Source of the DNA: Gammaproteobacteria bacterium
GTDB lineage: Bacteria > Pseudomonadota > Gammaproteobacteria > Nevskiales > Nevskiaceae
Reading direction: 5' to 3'
Assembly: GCA_026398815.1 (NCBI GenBank)
Contig: JAPLSA010000017.1
Location: 248,001 to 312,000, forward strand
DNA length: 64,000 bases
Made by a program: the position numbers and the translations under genes. Under the pieces are notes generated by a model. That model had not been told where the DNA came from and ran no database searches. It worked only from the letters and a program-made list of their open reading frames with translations. Of the stretch, positions 1 through 9,773 are shown piece by piece. Numbering within the stretch: the first letter of the stretch is position 1; every line of letters begins with the position of its first letter.

Positions 1-2
1 AC

Positions 3-320
3 ACCGCGCTCGCGGCGCTGCAGGCCGGTTCCAGCCTGCGCTCGACCGAAGCGGCGGTGAAACGCGAGAACCTGGTGGTCGATGCGCTGAAGGCCGGCAG
101 CAAGGTCGACGCCGCGCAGAGCCTGGGCGACAGCGGCGCCGGCAGCGCCAGAAGCAGCCAGGACGCCGTCAAGCGCAGCCTGGCGGTCGATCCGGCGACG
201 CCGGAGGCCGCGCCGCAGCTGGAACAGCTGCAGCAGCAGGTCGATCGCCAGCGGGCGCGTGCCGAATCGGCGATCGACGCCGCCGCGCCAGCGGCCGACA
301 GCCGCCCCGCGATGCCCTGA
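3..320 (+). CDS. C-terminal end of an unidentified protein (5' truncated)
   Basis: An open frame runs in from the window edge and stops at TGA 318-320. The visible 105 residues are rich in Ala, Gln, Ser and Arg, are probably helical, and carry no motif I recognise. A GTG at 57 could be an internal start, but the frame stays open to the edge, so truncation is more likely. A hairpin with a T-rich tail follows. Function unknown. Confidence 0.5.
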   Translation, partial: TALAALQAGSSLRSTEAAVKRENLVVDALKAGSKVDAAQSLGDSGAGSARSSQDAVKRSLAVDPATPEAAPQLEQLQQQVDRQRARAESAIDAAAPAADSRPAMP

Positions 321-353
321 CGCCGGGCCCTGAAGCCGGCGGCGCACGCCCGG

Positions 354-381
354 CGGCCGGCCATTCCGCCGGCCGTCTTTA
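354..381 (+). terminator. Rho-independent-type terminator
   Basis: CGGCCGGC (354-361) pairs with GCCGGCCG (368-375) around a 6-nt loop and is followed by TCTTT and more T-rich sequence. It lies 34 bp after the stop of the truncated first gene and would insulate it from the kdp operon. Confidence 0.6.
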
Positions 382-483
382 CGCGTTCTTTATTTTCGCT
401 GCCGCGCAGCCGTCTCGAATCCCAACGCCCGTCCGTCGCCCAATGCAGGGGCCGGAAGCAGTCCGGCGAACGGGACGTATTCG

Positions 484-564
484 ATGACCACCTTCCTGCT
501 GCTGCTCGGCGCCGCCGGCATTGCCGTGCTGATTGCCTACGTGTCGTTCTGCGACCGCATCTGA
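484..564 (+). CDS. 26-aa hydrophobic peptide ahead of kdpF
   Basis: An ATG opens 26 codons: a start MTTFLLLL, one clear membrane span, and a polar end SFCDRI. It sits 11 bp before kdpF, and a weak purine-rich site (GGGAC) precedes it. It is not KdpF, which follows. The membrane span plus a charged Cys-Asp-Arg-Ile tail suggests a translated small membrane protein, perhaps an extra accessory of the Kdp complex; that is inference from position and composition only. Confidence 0.45.
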   Translation: MTTFLLLLGAAGIAVLIAYVSFCDRI

Positions 565-575
565 AGGCCGCATTG

Positions 576-668
576 ATGAGCTTCGATCACGCCCTCGGCG
601 GTCTCGCCGTGCTGGTGCTGCTGGCCTATCTCGGTTACGCGCTGCTGAAGCCGGAGAAGTTCCAGTGA
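576..668 (+). CDS. kdpF: KdpF, small subunit of the potassium-transporting ATPase
   Basis: The 30-aa protein has one membrane helix and the family's typical ending, [10 protein letters not shown]. KdpF stabilises the KdpFABC potassium pump in the inner membrane. The TGA stop (666-668) overlaps the GTG start of kdpA (665-667), so the two are probably translationally coupled. Length and tail match the family well. Confidence 0.85.
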   Translation: MSFDHALGGLAVLVLLAYLGYALLKPEKFQ

Positions 669-2410
669 CGCCGTCACCACTGCTCGACGGCAGCCTGCCG
701 ATCGCGCTGTTCCTGCTGGTGCTGACCCTGACCACGCGGCCGCTGGGCGGCTACCTGCAGCGAGTGTTCGACGGCGAACGGACCTGGCTGTCGCCGCTGC
801 TCGGGCCGCTCGAACGCGGCTTCTACCGGCTGGCCGGCGTCAGCGCCGAACAGTCGCAGCGCTGGCCGCAGTACGCCACGGCGATGCTGGTGTTCAGCCT
901 CGGCGGCTACCTGCTGCTGTTCGCCTTGCAGCAGGCCCAAGGGCTGCTGCCGCTGAATCCGCTGGGCCTGCCGGCGCCGTCGGCGGACCTGACGCTGAAC
1001 ACCGCGATCAGCTTCGTCACCAACACCAACTGGCAGAGCTACGGCGGCGAATCGACGCTGTCGCTGCTGAGCCAGATGCTCGGGCTGGCGGTGCAGAACT
1101 TCCTGTCGGCGGCCACCGGCATCGCGCTGGCCATCGCGCTGATCCGCGGCTTCGCCCGCGAGCGCGGCGCGGCGGCGGACCTCGGCAACTTCTGGGTCGA
1201 TATCACGCGCGCCACGCTCTACGTGCTGCTGCCGCTGTCGATCCCGATGGCGCTGTTCCTGGTCTGGCAGGGCGTGCCGCAGAGCTTGGTCGGCGCGGTC
1301 GACGCCACGACGCTTGAAGGCGCCAGGCAGACGATCGCCCAGGGCCCGGTGGCCTCGCAGGTGGCGATCAAGATGCTCGGCACCAATGGCGGCGGCTTCT
1401 TCAACGCCAATGCCGCGCATCCGTTCGAGAACCCCACCGCCGTCGCCAACTTCGTGCAGATGCTGGCCATCTTCCTGATCAGCGCCGCGCTGACCAACAC
1501 CTTCGGCCGCGCGGTGAAGAACGAATGGCAGGGCTGGGCGCTGTACACGGCGATGAGCCTGCTGTTCGTGGCCGGCGCCGGGCTGGCCTACTGGGCGGAA
1601 AGCGGCGGCAATCCGGCGGTGGCCGCGCTCGGCGTGGACCAGCAGATGAGCCTGGTGCAGTCCGGCGGCAACATGGAAGGCAAGGAAGCGCGCTTCGGCA
1701 TCGCCGCCTCGACCTTGTTCGCGACCATCACCACCGATGCCTCCTGCGGCGCGGTCAACGCGATGCACGACAGCTTCATGCCGCTTGGCGGCGCGGTGAC
1801 GCTGGTCAACATCCTGCTTGGCGAAGTGGTGTTCGGCGGCGTCGGCGCCGGCCTGTACGGCATGCTGCTGTTCGCGCTCGTAGCGCTGTTCATCGCCGGG
1901 CTGATGGTCGGCCGCACGCCGGAATATCTCGGCAAGAAGATCGAGGCCCGCGAGATCAAGCTGACGGTGCTGGCGATCCTGTGCATGCCGCTGGCGCTGC
2001 TCGGCTTCCTGGCGGTAGCCAGCGTGTCGCCGCTGGCGCTGAAGAGCCTTGCCAACGCCGGCCCGCACGGCTTCAGCGAAATGCTCTACGCCTACGCATC
2101 GGCAGTCGGCAACAACGGCAGCGCCTTCGCCGGGCTCAATGCCAACACGCCGTTCTGGAACCTGAGCCTGGCGGCGGCGATGCTGATCGGCCGCTTCGCG
2201 GTGATCGTGCCGATGCTGGCGATCGCCGGCTCGCTGGCCGCCAAGGCGCGGTCACCGGCCACCGCCGGCAGCTTCCCGACCGACGGCCCGCTCTTCATCA
2301 GCCTGCTGGTGGCGATCGTGCTGATCGTCGGCGGCCTGACCTATTTCCCGGCGCTGGCGCTGGGGCCGATCGTCGAGCATCTGGCCATGCAGGCCGGTTC
2401 CTTGTTCTGA
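665..2410 (+). CDS. kdpA: KdpA, potassium channel-like subunit of KdpFABC
   Basis: The product of 581 aa contains about ten membrane segments and the potassium-selectivity loops of the SKT-related KdpA family, for example [30 protein letters not shown] and [12 protein letters not shown]. It binds and conducts K+ within the P-type ATPase complex. I chose GTG 665 because it overlaps the kdpF stop; the frame stays open further upstream, but that would run through kdpF. kdpB normally follows closely; here 487 bp of repeats intervene. Confidence 0.95.
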   Translation: MTPSPLLDGSLPIALFLLVLTLTTRPLGGYLQRVFDGERTWLSPLLGPLERGFYRLAGVSAEQSQRWPQYATAMLVFSLGGYLLLFALQQAQGLLPLNPLGLPAPSADLTLNTAISFVTNTNWQSYGGESTLSLLSQMLGLAVQNFLSAATGIALAIALIRGFARERGAAADLGNFWVDITRATLYVLLPLSIPMALFLVWQGVPQSLVGAVDATTLEGARQTIAQGPVASQVAIKMLGTNGGGFFNANAAHPFENPTAVANFVQMLAIFLISAALTNTFGRAVKNEWQGWALYTAMSLLFVAGAGLAYWAESGGNPAVAALGVDQQMSLVQSGGNMEGKEARFGIAASTLFATITTDASCGAVNAMHDSFMPLGGAVTLVNILLGEVVFGGVGAGLYGMLLFALVALFIAGLMVGRTPEYLGKKIEAREIKLTVLAILCMPLALLGFLAVASVSPLALKSLANAGPHGFSEMLYAYASAVGNNGSAFAGLNANTPFWNLSLAAAMLIGRFAVIVPMLAIAGSLAAKARSPATAGSFPTDGPLFISLLVAIVLIVGGLTYFPALALGPIVEHLAMQAGSLF

Positions 2411-2420
2411 ATCATCCATC

Positions 2421-2897
2421 TCGTCATGCCAGCGAAAGCCGGCATCCAGAGCCGATGTGAACGCGCTTCGCAGGCACTGGATCCCGGCTTCCGCCGGGAT
2501 GACGGTCCAGCAGAAAGACCATGAAAGCGCAATCGTCCCCCCTCGTCCTCGTCACGCCGGCGAAAGCCGGCATCCAGAGTCGAAGAGAACGCGCTTCGCA
2601 GGCGCTGGATCCCGGCTTCCGCCGGGATGACGGTCCAGGAGAAAGACCATGAAAGCGCAATCGTCCCCCTCGTCCTCGTCATGCCGGCGAAGGCCGGCAT
2701 CCAGAGCCGATATGAACGCGCTTCGCAGGCACTGGATCCCGGCTTTCGCCGGGATGACGGTCCAGGAGAAAGACCATGAAAGCGCGATCGTCCCCCATCG
2801 TCCTCGTCATGCCGGCGAAGGCCGGCATCCAGAGTCGAAGAGAACGCGCTTCGCAGGCGCTGGATCCCGGCTTTCGCCGGGATGACGGTCCAAGAGA
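2421..2897. repeat. Four-unit REP-like array that includes copies of the kdpB start region
   Basis: Four units of 127-128 bp begin near 2421, 2549, 2676 and 2804. Each has two palindromes (GCCGGCGAAAGCCGGC-type, then CCCGGCTTTCGCCGGG-type) with about 30 bp between. Units 1 and 3 share one spacer variant and units 2 and 4 another, so the array looks like a duplicated dimer. Between units lies a near copy of the kdpB leader and first codons (purine box, ATG, then codons for KAQSSP). The last, diverged copy is the true kdpB start. Confidence 0.9.
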
Positions 2898-4958
2898 ATG
2901 GCTATGAAAATGCAATCCTCCCCCCTCGTCGGTCGTACGCTGCTGGCCCCGGCGCTGCGCGACACCTTTGCCAAGCTGCATCCGCTGCGGCTGGCGAAGA
3001 ACCCGGTGATCTTCATCACCGCGCTGGTGTCGCTGCTGGCCAGCCTGCTGTTCCTGCGCGACCTGCTGATCGGCAACCACTCCGGCGCGCCGCTGCTGTT
3101 CTCCGGCCAGGTGATCGTCTGGCTGTGGTTCACGGTGCTGTTCGCCAATTTCGCCGAGGCGCTGGCCGAAGGCCGCGGCAAGGCGCAGGCCGCCAGCCTG
3201 CGGCAGACCCGCAGCCACACCATCGCCCGCAAGCTCAACGCCAGCCGCGACGACGAGGTGAAAGTGCCGGCGACGACGCTGAAGGCCGGCGACTGCATAG
3301 TCGCCGAGACCGGCGACCTGGTACCGGCCGACGGCGAAGTGATCGACGGCATCGCCACCATCGACGAATCGGCGATCACCGGTGAATCGGCCCCGGTGAT
3401 CCGCGAGGCCGGCGGCGATCGCTCGGCGGTCACCGGCGGCACCCGGGTGCTGTCGGACCGCATCGTGGTGCGCGTCACCGCCGCGCCCGGCTCCGGCTTT
3501 CTCGACCGCATGATCGCGCTGGTCGAAGGCGCATCGCGGCAGAAGACGCCGAACGAGCTGGCGCTGAACATCCTGCTGGCGGGCTTAAGCCTGATCTTCG
3601 TGCTGGCGGTGGCCTCGATCCCGAGCTTCGCCGCCTATGCCGGCGGCGAGGTGCCGGTGATCGTGCTGGTGGCGCTGTTCGTGACCCTGATCCCGACCAC
3701 CATCGGCGCGCTGCTGTCGGCGATCGGCATCGCCGGCATGAACCGGCTGGTGCGCTTCAACGTGCTGGCGCTGTCCGGACGGGCGGTCGAGGCAGCCGGC
3801 GATGTCGATACGCTGCTGCTCGACAAGACCGGCACCATCACGCTCGGCAACCGCCAGGCCTGCGAGTTCCTGCCGGTGGCCGGCGTCCAGGAGCGCACCC
3901 TGGCCGAGGCCGCGCAGCTGGCCAGCCTGTCCGACGAAACGCCGGAAGGCCGCAGCGTCGTGGTGCTGGCGAAAGAGAAATTCGGCCTGCGCGGCCGCGA
4001 CCTGGCCGGCACGCAAGCGACCTTCATCCCGTTCACCGCGCAGACGCGGATGTCCGGCATCGATGTCGACGGCGCGGTGATCCGCAAGGGCGCCGTCGAC
4101 TCGGTGATCGACTACGTCAGCCGGCTCGCCGGCACCCGGGCGGTGCCGCCGGAGCTGAAGGCGATCGCCGAACGCGTGGCGCGGGTCGGCGGCACGCCGC
4201 TGGCCGTGGTCCGCGACGAGCAGGTGCTCGGCATCATCCACCTGAAGGATGTCGTCAAGGGCGGCATCCGCGAGCGTTTCGCCGAGCTGCGCCGCATGGG
4301 CATCCGCACGGTGATGATCACCGGCGACAACCCGCTGACCGCCGCCGCCATCGCCGCCGAGGCCGGCGTCGACGATTTCCTGGCCCAGGCGACCCCGGAG
4401 GACAAGCTGGCGCTGATCCGCAAGGAGCAGGCCGGCGGCCGGCTGGTGGCGATGTGCGGCGACGGCACCAACGACGCGCCGGCGCTAGCGCAGGCCGATG
4501 TCGGCGTGGCGATGCAGACCGGCACCGTGGCCGCTCGCGAGGCCGGCAACATGGTCGACCTCGATTCCGATCCGACCAAGCTGATCGAGATCGTCGGCAT
4601 CGGCAAGCAGCTCTTGATGACGCGCGGCGCGCTGACCACGTTCTCGATCGCCAACGATGTCGCCAAGTACTTCGCGATCGTGCCGGCGCTGTTCGCGAGC
4701 TTCTACCCGCAGCTCGATACGCTGAACGTGATGGGACTGGCGACGCCGCAGAGCGCGATCCTGTCGGCGATCATCTTCAACGCGCTGATCATCATCGTGC
4801 TGATTCCGCTGGCGCTGCGCGGTGTCGCCTACCGCGCGGTCGGCGCCGGCACCCTGCTGGCCCGCAATCTGGCGATCTACGGCGGCGGCGGCCTGATCGC
4901 CCCGTTCGTCGGCATCAAGCTGATCGACCTGGCGATCACCGCGCTGCATCTCGCCTGA
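2898..4958 (+). CDS. kdpB: KdpB, catalytic P-type ATPase subunit
   Basis: This 686-aa product is a class I P-type ATPase that phosphorylates itself to drive K+ uptake. Visible motifs are TGES (actuator), DKTGTIT with the phosphorylated Asp at about residue 309, [18 protein letters not shown] and [21 protein letters not shown]. Membrane segments lie near residues 38-80, 220-275 and 585-680. ATG 2898 is followed two codons later by another ATG, at 2904; that second ATG aligns with the ATG repeated in the upstream array, so either could be used. Confidence 0.96.
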   Translation: MAMKMQSSPLVGRTLLAPALRDTFAKLHPLRLAKNPVIFITALVSLLASLLFLRDLLIGNHSGAPLLFSGQVIVWLWFTVLFANFAEALAEGRGKAQAASLRQTRSHTIARKLNASRDDEVKVPATTLKAGDCIVAETGDLVPADGEVIDGIATIDESAITGESAPVIREAGGDRSAVTGGTRVLSDRIVVRVTAAPGSGFLDRMIALVEGASRQKTPNELALNILLAGLSLIFVLAVASIPSFAAYAGGEVPVIVLVALFVTLIPTTIGALLSAIGIAGMNRLVRFNVLALSGRAVEAAGDVDTLLLDKTGTITLGNRQACEFLPVAGVQERTLAEAAQLASLSDETPEGRSVVVLAKEKFGLRGRDLAGTQATFIPFTAQTRMSGIDVDGAVIRKGAVDSVIDYVSRLAGTRAVPPELKAIAERVARVGGTPLAVVRDEQVLGIIHLKDVVKGGIRERFAELRRMGIRTVMITGDNPLTAAAIAAEAGVDDFLAQATPEDKLALIRKEQAGGRLVAMCGDGTNDAPALAQADVGVAMQTGTVAAREAGNMVDLDSDPTKLIEIVGIGKQLLMTRGALTTFSIANDVAKYFAIVPALFASFYPQLDTLNVMGLATPQSAILSAIIFNALIIIVLIPLALRGVAYRAVGAGTLLARNLAIYGGGGLIAPFVGIKLIDLAITALHLA

Positions 4959-4998
4959 GCCGGCCGCGCCGCCCGTTCGATCCGACAGGAGCCCACCC

Positions 4999-5580
4999 AT
5001 GCTGCAACACCTTCGCCCGACGCTGGTCCTGCTGACGCTGTTCACGCTGCTGACCGGCCTCGCCTACCCGCTGGCGATCACCGGCATCGCGCGCCAGCTG
5101 TTTCCGCTGCAGGCCACCGGCAGCCTCGTGCAGCGCGCTGACGGCACGGTGATCGGCTCGTCGCTGATCGGCCAGGCCTTCACCCGGCCGGACTACTTCC
5201 ACGGCCGGCCATCGGCGACCAGCCCGACGCCGTACAACGCGGCCGCCAGCGGTGGCTCCAACCTGGGGCCGACCTCGAAGGCGCTGATCGAGCGCATCCG
5301 GGCCGATACCGCCGCGCTGCAGGCCGAGAATCCCGGCGCCGCCGTGCCGGTGGATCTGGTCACCGCCTCGGGCAGCGGGCTCGATCCGCACATCTCGCTG
5401 GCCGCCGCCGAGTTCCAGTTGCCGAGAGTCGCCCGCGCCCGCGATGCCGACCCGCAGAAGCTGCGCGCGCTGATCGCCGGCCTGGCCGAGCCGGAGGTGC
5501 TGGGCATCCTCGGCGAGCCGGTGGTCAACGTGCTGCAGCTGAACCTGGCGCTCGACGCCGCGTTTCCATCGCCGGGCTGA
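4999..5580 (+). CDS. kdpC: KdpC, potassium-transporting ATPase subunit C
   Basis: A 193-aa protein with a single N-terminal membrane helix and a periplasmic domain. Family motifs include FTRPDYFHGRPSA, the SGGSNLGP stretch and SGSGLDPHISLAAAEFQ. KdpC assembles with KdpA and KdpB and assists K+ binding. An AGGAG-like site precedes ATG 4999. It follows kdpB by 40 bp and closes the structural part of the operon. Confidence 0.95.
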   Translation: MLQHLRPTLVLLTLFTLLTGLAYPLAITGIARQLFPLQATGSLVQRADGTVIGSSLIGQAFTRPDYFHGRPSATSPTPYNAAASGGSNLGPTSKALIERIRADTAALQAENPGAAVPVDLVTASGSGLDPHISLAAAEFQLPRVARARDADPQKLRALIAGLAEPEVLGILGEPVVNVLQLNLALDAAFPSPG

Positions 5581-5632
5581 ACATGAACCGCTGGTGCAGC
5601 GGCGCTGCGACGGGCACGCCGGACGCGGGCGA

Positions 5633-5638
5633 TATACT
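5633..5638 (+). promoter_or_regulatory. Candidate -10 box ahead of the CorC-like gene
   Basis: TATACT lies about 24 bp before the likely start of the CBS protein, in an otherwise GC-rich gap. I see no good -35 hexamer at the expected distance, so this is only a suggestion that the CorC-kdpDE block has its own promoter. Confidence 0.3.
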
Positions 5639-5661
5639 CCGCCTGCTCCCGTTTCCGGGGC

Positions 5662-7020
5662 ATGCCCAGCGGTCCCATGTCACCTCTGAACAACGCGCTG
5701 CTGGTCGCTCTGGCCTGCGCGCTGGTGGTTCTCAACGGCTTCTTCGTCGCCGCCGAATTCTCGCTGGTCAAGCTGCGCAGCACGCGCGCGCAGGAGCTGA
5801 GTTCGCAGCGCGGCTGGCGGGGCCGGATCCTCGGCAAGGTCCACGGCCGGCTCGATACCTACCTGTCGGCCTGCCAGCTCGGCATCACGCTGTCGAGCCT
5901 GGGTCTGGGCTGGGTCGGCGAACCGGCCTTCGCCGGCCTGCTGGAGCCGCTGCTGGCGATGGTCGGCATCGAGTCCGAACGCACCATCCACACGATCGCC
6001 TTCCTGGTCGCCTTCACGGTGATTTCGTTCCTGCACATCGTGATCGGCGAGCTGGCGCCGAAGTCGATGGCGATCCGCCGGCCGGAAGGCGTGTCGCTGT
6101 GGACGGCCACGCCGCTGTACGCGTTCTACTGGCTGATGTATCCGGCGATCGAACTGCTCAACCGCAGCGCCAACATCGCGCTGAAAGCAGCCGGGCTGGA
6201 CGGCACCGGCGGCGGTCACGGCGGCGACAACAGCTACACGCATGACGAGCTGAAGATGATCCTGCACCTGAGCCATGCGGCCAGCGACCAGCCGGAATCC
6301 AGCCTCAACACGATGCTGGCGCACACGCTGGAGCTGCAGGATCTGGTCGCCAGCGATCTGATGCGGCCGCGCCGCGATCTGATCTCGCTGTCGGTCGACA
6401 ACAGCCACGCCGAAGTGCGGCGCACGGTGCAGAAGTACGGCTACAGCCGCTACCCGCTGCTCGACGGCGACGACACCGTGATCGGCGTGATCCACGTCAA
6501 GGACCTGCTGCTGGAAGCGCCGGGCGGCGACTTTCCGCTGCGCCTGCGCCGGCTGGCCCGGCAGGTGCACCGCTTCCGCGAGGAAACGCCGGCGCTGGAA
6601 GTGCTGCGCCGCTTCCGCCAGGGCGCGCCGCATCTGGCGCTGGTCGACGACTTCGAAGGCACGATGGACGGCTTCGTGACGCTGGAAGACGTGCTGGAAG
6701 CGATGCTCGGCGAGATCGCCGACGAATACGAACCGCGCCGCGCCGGCCAGGTCGACCGGCGCATCGTCCACCTCGCCGACGGCAGCCTGCTGCTCAGGGG
6801 CGACACGCCGGTCTACCGGCTGGAGCGCGTGCTGGGCAGCGAGATCGATGGCAGCGAGGATGTCGACACCGTGGCCGGGCTGGTGATGCAGAAGCTCGAC
6901 CGCATCGCCGTGCGCGGCGATCTGATCGTCATCGGCGATCGCGAACTGACCGTGCAGCGCGTCACCGGGCCGCGCATCGAGCGGATCAAGGTGAGCCGGC
7001 GGCCGCCGCCGGCCGACTGA
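5662..7020 (+). CDS. CorC/HlyC-type DUF21-CBS membrane protein
   Basis: The 452-aa protein has an N-terminal DUF21 (CNNM) membrane domain (about residues 5-200, with NGFFVAAEFSLVKLR), two CBS domains (about 215-340, with MRPRRDLISL and GFVTLEDVLEAMLGEIADEYE) and a C-terminal CorC_HlyC transporter-associated domain. The family is linked to Mg/Co efflux and ion homeostasis. A second ATG at 5677 is possible. It ends 2 bp before kdpD, so it is probably co-transcribed with the sensor genes, an unusual neighbour for kdpDE. Confidence 0.85.
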   Translation: MPSGPMSPLNNALLVALACALVVLNGFFVAAEFSLVKLRSTRAQELSSQRGWRGRILGKVHGRLDTYLSACQLGITLSSLGLGWVGEPAFAGLLEPLLAMVGIESERTIHTIAFLVAFTVISFLHIVIGELAPKSMAIRRPEGVSLWTATPLYAFYWLMYPAIELLNRSANIALKAAGLDGTGGGHGGDNSYTHDELKMILHLSHAASDQPESSLNTMLAHTLELQDLVASDLMRPRRDLISLSVDNSHAEVRRTVQKYGYSRYPLLDGDDTVIGVIHVKDLLLEAPGGDFPLRLRRLARQVHRFREETPALEVLRRFRQGAPHLALVDDFEGTMDGFVTLEDVLEAMLGEIADEYEPRRAGQVDRRIVHLADGSLLLRGDTPVYRLERVLGSEIDGSEDVDTVAGLVMQKLDRIAVRGDLIVIGDRELTVQRVTGPRIERIKVSRRPPPAD

Positions 7021-7022
7021 CG

Positions 7023-9773
7023 ATGGCCGCCGACGAACCCGCCCGCCCGTCGCCCGAGGCGCTGCTGGAAGCGTCGAACCACGCGGCGCGCGGCAAGCTG
7101 CGGATCTTTCTCGGCGCCGCGCCCGGCGTTGGCAAGACCTGCGCGATGCTCAAGGCTGCGCAGCGCAAGCAGGGCGAAGGCGTGGACGTGGTGGTGGCGA
7201 TCGTCGAAAGCCACGGCCGCCGCGACACCGAGGCGCTGATCGAAGGGCTGGAGGTGCTGCCGCGCCGGACGCTGCCGGTCCAGGGCCGCGCCTATGCCGA
7301 GATGGATCTCGACGCCGTGCTGGCGCGCCGGCCGCAGCTGGCGCTGGTCGACGAGTTGGCGCACAGCAATGTCACCGGCGCCCGCCATCCGAAGCGCCAC
7401 CAGGATGTCGCCGAGCTGCTGGCGGCCGGCATCGATGTCTGGTCGACGCTGAACATCCAGCACCTGGAAAGCCTCAACGACGTGGTGGCCCGGATCACCC
7501 GGGTGCGGGTCCGCGAAACGGTGCCGGACCGGGTGTTCGACACCGCCGACGAAGTCGAGATCGTCGATCTGACGCCGCAGGAGCTGATCGAGCGGCTGGC
7601 CGACGGCAAGGTCTACGCCGAAGCGCAGGCGCAGGCGGCGCTGCGCAACTGGTTCAAGCCCGGCAACCTGACCGCGCTGCGCGAGCTGGCGCTGCGCCGC
7701 ACCGCCGAGCGTGTCGACCAGCAGATGCGCGCCTACATGCGCCGCCATGCGATCCGCGGACCGTGGGCGGCGGCCGAGCGGCTGCTGGTCTGCGTCAACG
7801 AATCGGCCGCCGCCAGCGAGGTCGTGCGCCGCGCCAAGCGGCTGGCCGATCGCCTCGATGCGCCGTGGTTCGCGATCCACGTCGAGAACATGCGCAGCGC
7901 ACCCGCCGGCCCGAAGGCGCAGGCGCGGATCACCGACACGCTGCGGTTGGCCGAATCGCTGGGTGCGGAAACCCTGACCCTGCCCGGCAGCCGCAACATC
8001 GCCGGCGACCTGCTGGCCTGGGCGCGCGACAACAACATCACCCAGATCCTGATCGGCAAGTCGCAGCGCAGCCGCTGGTTCACGCTGCGCCACGGCTCGC
8101 TGCTGACCGAACTCAGCCGCGACGCCGCCGGCATCGACCTGCACGTGCTGGCCGAGGACCCGCAAACGCGCAGCGCGACGGCCGCCGCCGCAGCGCCCGG
8201 CAGCGACGACGACACGCCGCCGCCGCCGCCGCGCGCACCCGTCACCGCCTATCCGGCCACGGCGGTGATGGTGGCGCTGGCCACCCTGCTCGGCCGCGCG
8301 CTGGTGGCGCTAGTCACGGTGCCGAACATCTCGCTGGTCTATCTGGCGGCGGTGCTCTGGAGTGCCACCCGCTACGGTCTCGGGCCATCGATCTTCGCGT
8401 CGATCGCCAGCACCGCGGCGTACAACTTCTTCTTCACCGAGCCGCACTACACGTTCAATGTCGCCGATCCCGGCCAGGTGCTGGCGCTGATCTTTTTCAG
8501 CGCGGCAGCAGTGCTGACCAGCACGCTGACCTCCCGTGAACGCGTGCACGCCGAAGCCGCCCACGCCCAGGCGCGGACCACCGCCGAGCTGCTGGCGTTC
8601 AGCCGCAAGCTGGCCGGCATCCGCAAGCTCGACACGCTGATGGCGGCATCGGCGGCCCAGATCGCCAACATGCTGAAGGTCGAAGCGCTGATGCTGCTGC
8701 CCGACTCCAAGAACGGCGCGCTGCTGCCGGTGGCCAGCGCGCCGGCCGGTGCGGCGCTCGACGAAGCCGACCTGGCCGCCGCTACCTGGTGCTGGGACAA
8801 GAACCAGCCGACCGGCAGCGGCACCGACACCCTGCCCGGCGGTCGGCGGCTGTTCCTGCCGCTGCGCACCGGCCAGGGCCGGCACGGCGTGGTCGGCATC
8901 AGCCGCGCCCAGGGCGATGCCCGGTTGACGCCGGACGAGCGGCGGCTGCTCGACGCCCTGGTCGATCTGGCAGCGATCGCCACCGAACGCATCCGGCTGG
9001 CCAAGGACATCGACCAGGCGCGGATGCTGGCCGAGACCGAAAAGCTGCGCGGCTCGCTGCTGACCTCGATCTCGCACGACCTGCGCACGCCGCTGGCGTC
9101 GATCATCGGCACCTTCGCGACCCTGCGCCGACACGCCGGCCGCTTCGACGCCGAGGCCAGCGAAGAACTGCTGGCCAGCGCCCAGGACGAGGCCGAGCGG
9201 CTGAACCGCTATGTCTCGAACCTGCTCGACATGACCCGCCTCGATGCCGGCGCGCTGCAGCCGAGGCGCGAACCCTGCGACCTCGGCGACCTGATCGCCG
9301 CCAGCGTCCAGCGCTGCGCCAAGCGGCTGGCCGCCCACAAGGTGAAGCTGTCGGTGCCGGCCAACCTGCCGCTGCTGCTGCTCGACGAAACCCTGATGGA
9401 CCAGGTGCTGGTCAACCTGCTCGACAACGCCGCCAAGTACACGCCGGCCGGAAGCCACATCGAGATCGGCGTGGTGCGCCACCGCTTCTCGATCGCGCTG
9501 CATGTCCGCGACGATGGCCCCGGCATTCCACCCGGCGACCTCGACCGGATCTTCGACAAGTTCTACCGGGTGCGCGAAGACGCCGACCGCTCGCGCGCCG
9601 GCACCGGGCTGGGGCTGGCGATCTGCCGCGGCTTCGTGATCGCCATGGGTGGCCGCATCCACGCCCGCAACCGCAGCGCCGGCAGCGACGGCGGCCCGGC
9701 CCATGGCGCCGAGTTCCTGATCGAGTTCTCGCCAGACCTGATCGCCGAAGCGCAGCCCGAGGCCGGCGCATGA
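7023..9773 (+). CDS. kdpD: KdpD, turgor/potassium sensor histidine kinase
   Basis: The 916-aa product has the full KdpD layout. First comes the N-terminal KdpD domain with Walker A GAAPGVGKT (residues 30-50), then a USP-like domain (about 250-370), four membrane helices of DUF4118 (about 405-500) and a GAF-like region (about 530-660). HisKA (SISHDLRTPLAS, phosphoacceptor His about 685) and a HATPase domain (DNAAKYTPAG, DDGPGIPPGD, GTGLGLAICRG) complete it. It controls kdp expression through KdpE, whose start overlaps its stop by 4 bp. Confidence 0.96.
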   Translation: MAADEPARPSPEALLEASNHAARGKLRIFLGAAPGVGKTCAMLKAAQRKQGEGVDVVVAIVESHGRRDTEALIEGLEVLPRRTLPVQGRAYAEMDLDAVLARRPQLALVDELAHSNVTGARHPKRHQDVAELLAAGIDVWSTLNIQHLESLNDVVARITRVRVRETVPDRVFDTADEVEIVDLTPQELIERLADGKVYAEAQAQAALRNWFKPGNLTALRELALRRTAERVDQQMRAYMRRHAIRGPWAAAERLLVCVNESAAASEVVRRAKRLADRLDAPWFAIHVENMRSAPAGPKAQARITDTLRLAESLGAETLTLPGSRNIAGDLLAWARDNNITQILIGKSQRSRWFTLRHGSLLTELSRDAAGIDLHVLAEDPQTRSATAAAAAPGSDDDTPPPPPRAPVTAYPATAVMVALATLLGRALVALVTVPNISLVYLAAVLWSATRYGLGPSIFASIASTAAYNFFFTEPHYTFNVADPGQVLALIFFSAAAVLTSTLTSRERVHAEAAHAQARTTAELLAFSRKLAGIRKLDTLMAASAAQIANMLKVEALMLLPDSKNGALLPVASAPAGAALDEADLAAATWCWDKNQPTGSGTDTLPGGRRLFLPLRTGQGRHGVVGISRAQGDARLTPDERRLLDALVDLAAIATERIRLAKDIDQARMLAETEKLRGSLLTSISHDLRTPLASIIGTFATLRRHAGRFDAEASEELLASAQDEAERLNRYVSNLLDMTRLDAGALQPRREPCDLGDLIAASVQRCAKRLAAHKVKLSVPANLPLLLLDETLMDQVLVNLLDNAAKYTPAGSHIEIGVVRHRFSIALHVRDDGPGIPPGDLDRIFDKFYRVREDADRSRAGTGLGLAICRGFVIAMGGRIHARNRSAGSDGGPAHGAEFLIEFSPDLIAEAQPEAGA

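Noticed and set aside
381-483. c-di-AMP riboswitch ahead of the kdp operon
   Set aside because: No conserved core or pseudosymmetric structure was seen in the short leader, and this riboswitch is mainly found in other phyla.
674-2068. Long leftward reading frame opposite kdpA
   Set aside because: Codon-position shadow of the GC-rich kdpA gene, with Arg/Gln/His-rich sequence and no family pattern. Similar long antisense frames opposite other genes (for example 32097-34367, 60133-62643) were dropped for the same reason.
2649-2885. Protein gene of 78 aa in the repeat array
   Set aside because: It is a read-through of two REP units after a 1-bp loss; the peptide is the usual artefact of translated REP sequence (IPAFAGMT type).
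2421-2897. CRISPR array
   Set aside because: Regularly spaced repeats with short spacers, but the spacers are near-identical between units, the repeats are REP palindromes, and no cas genes are present.
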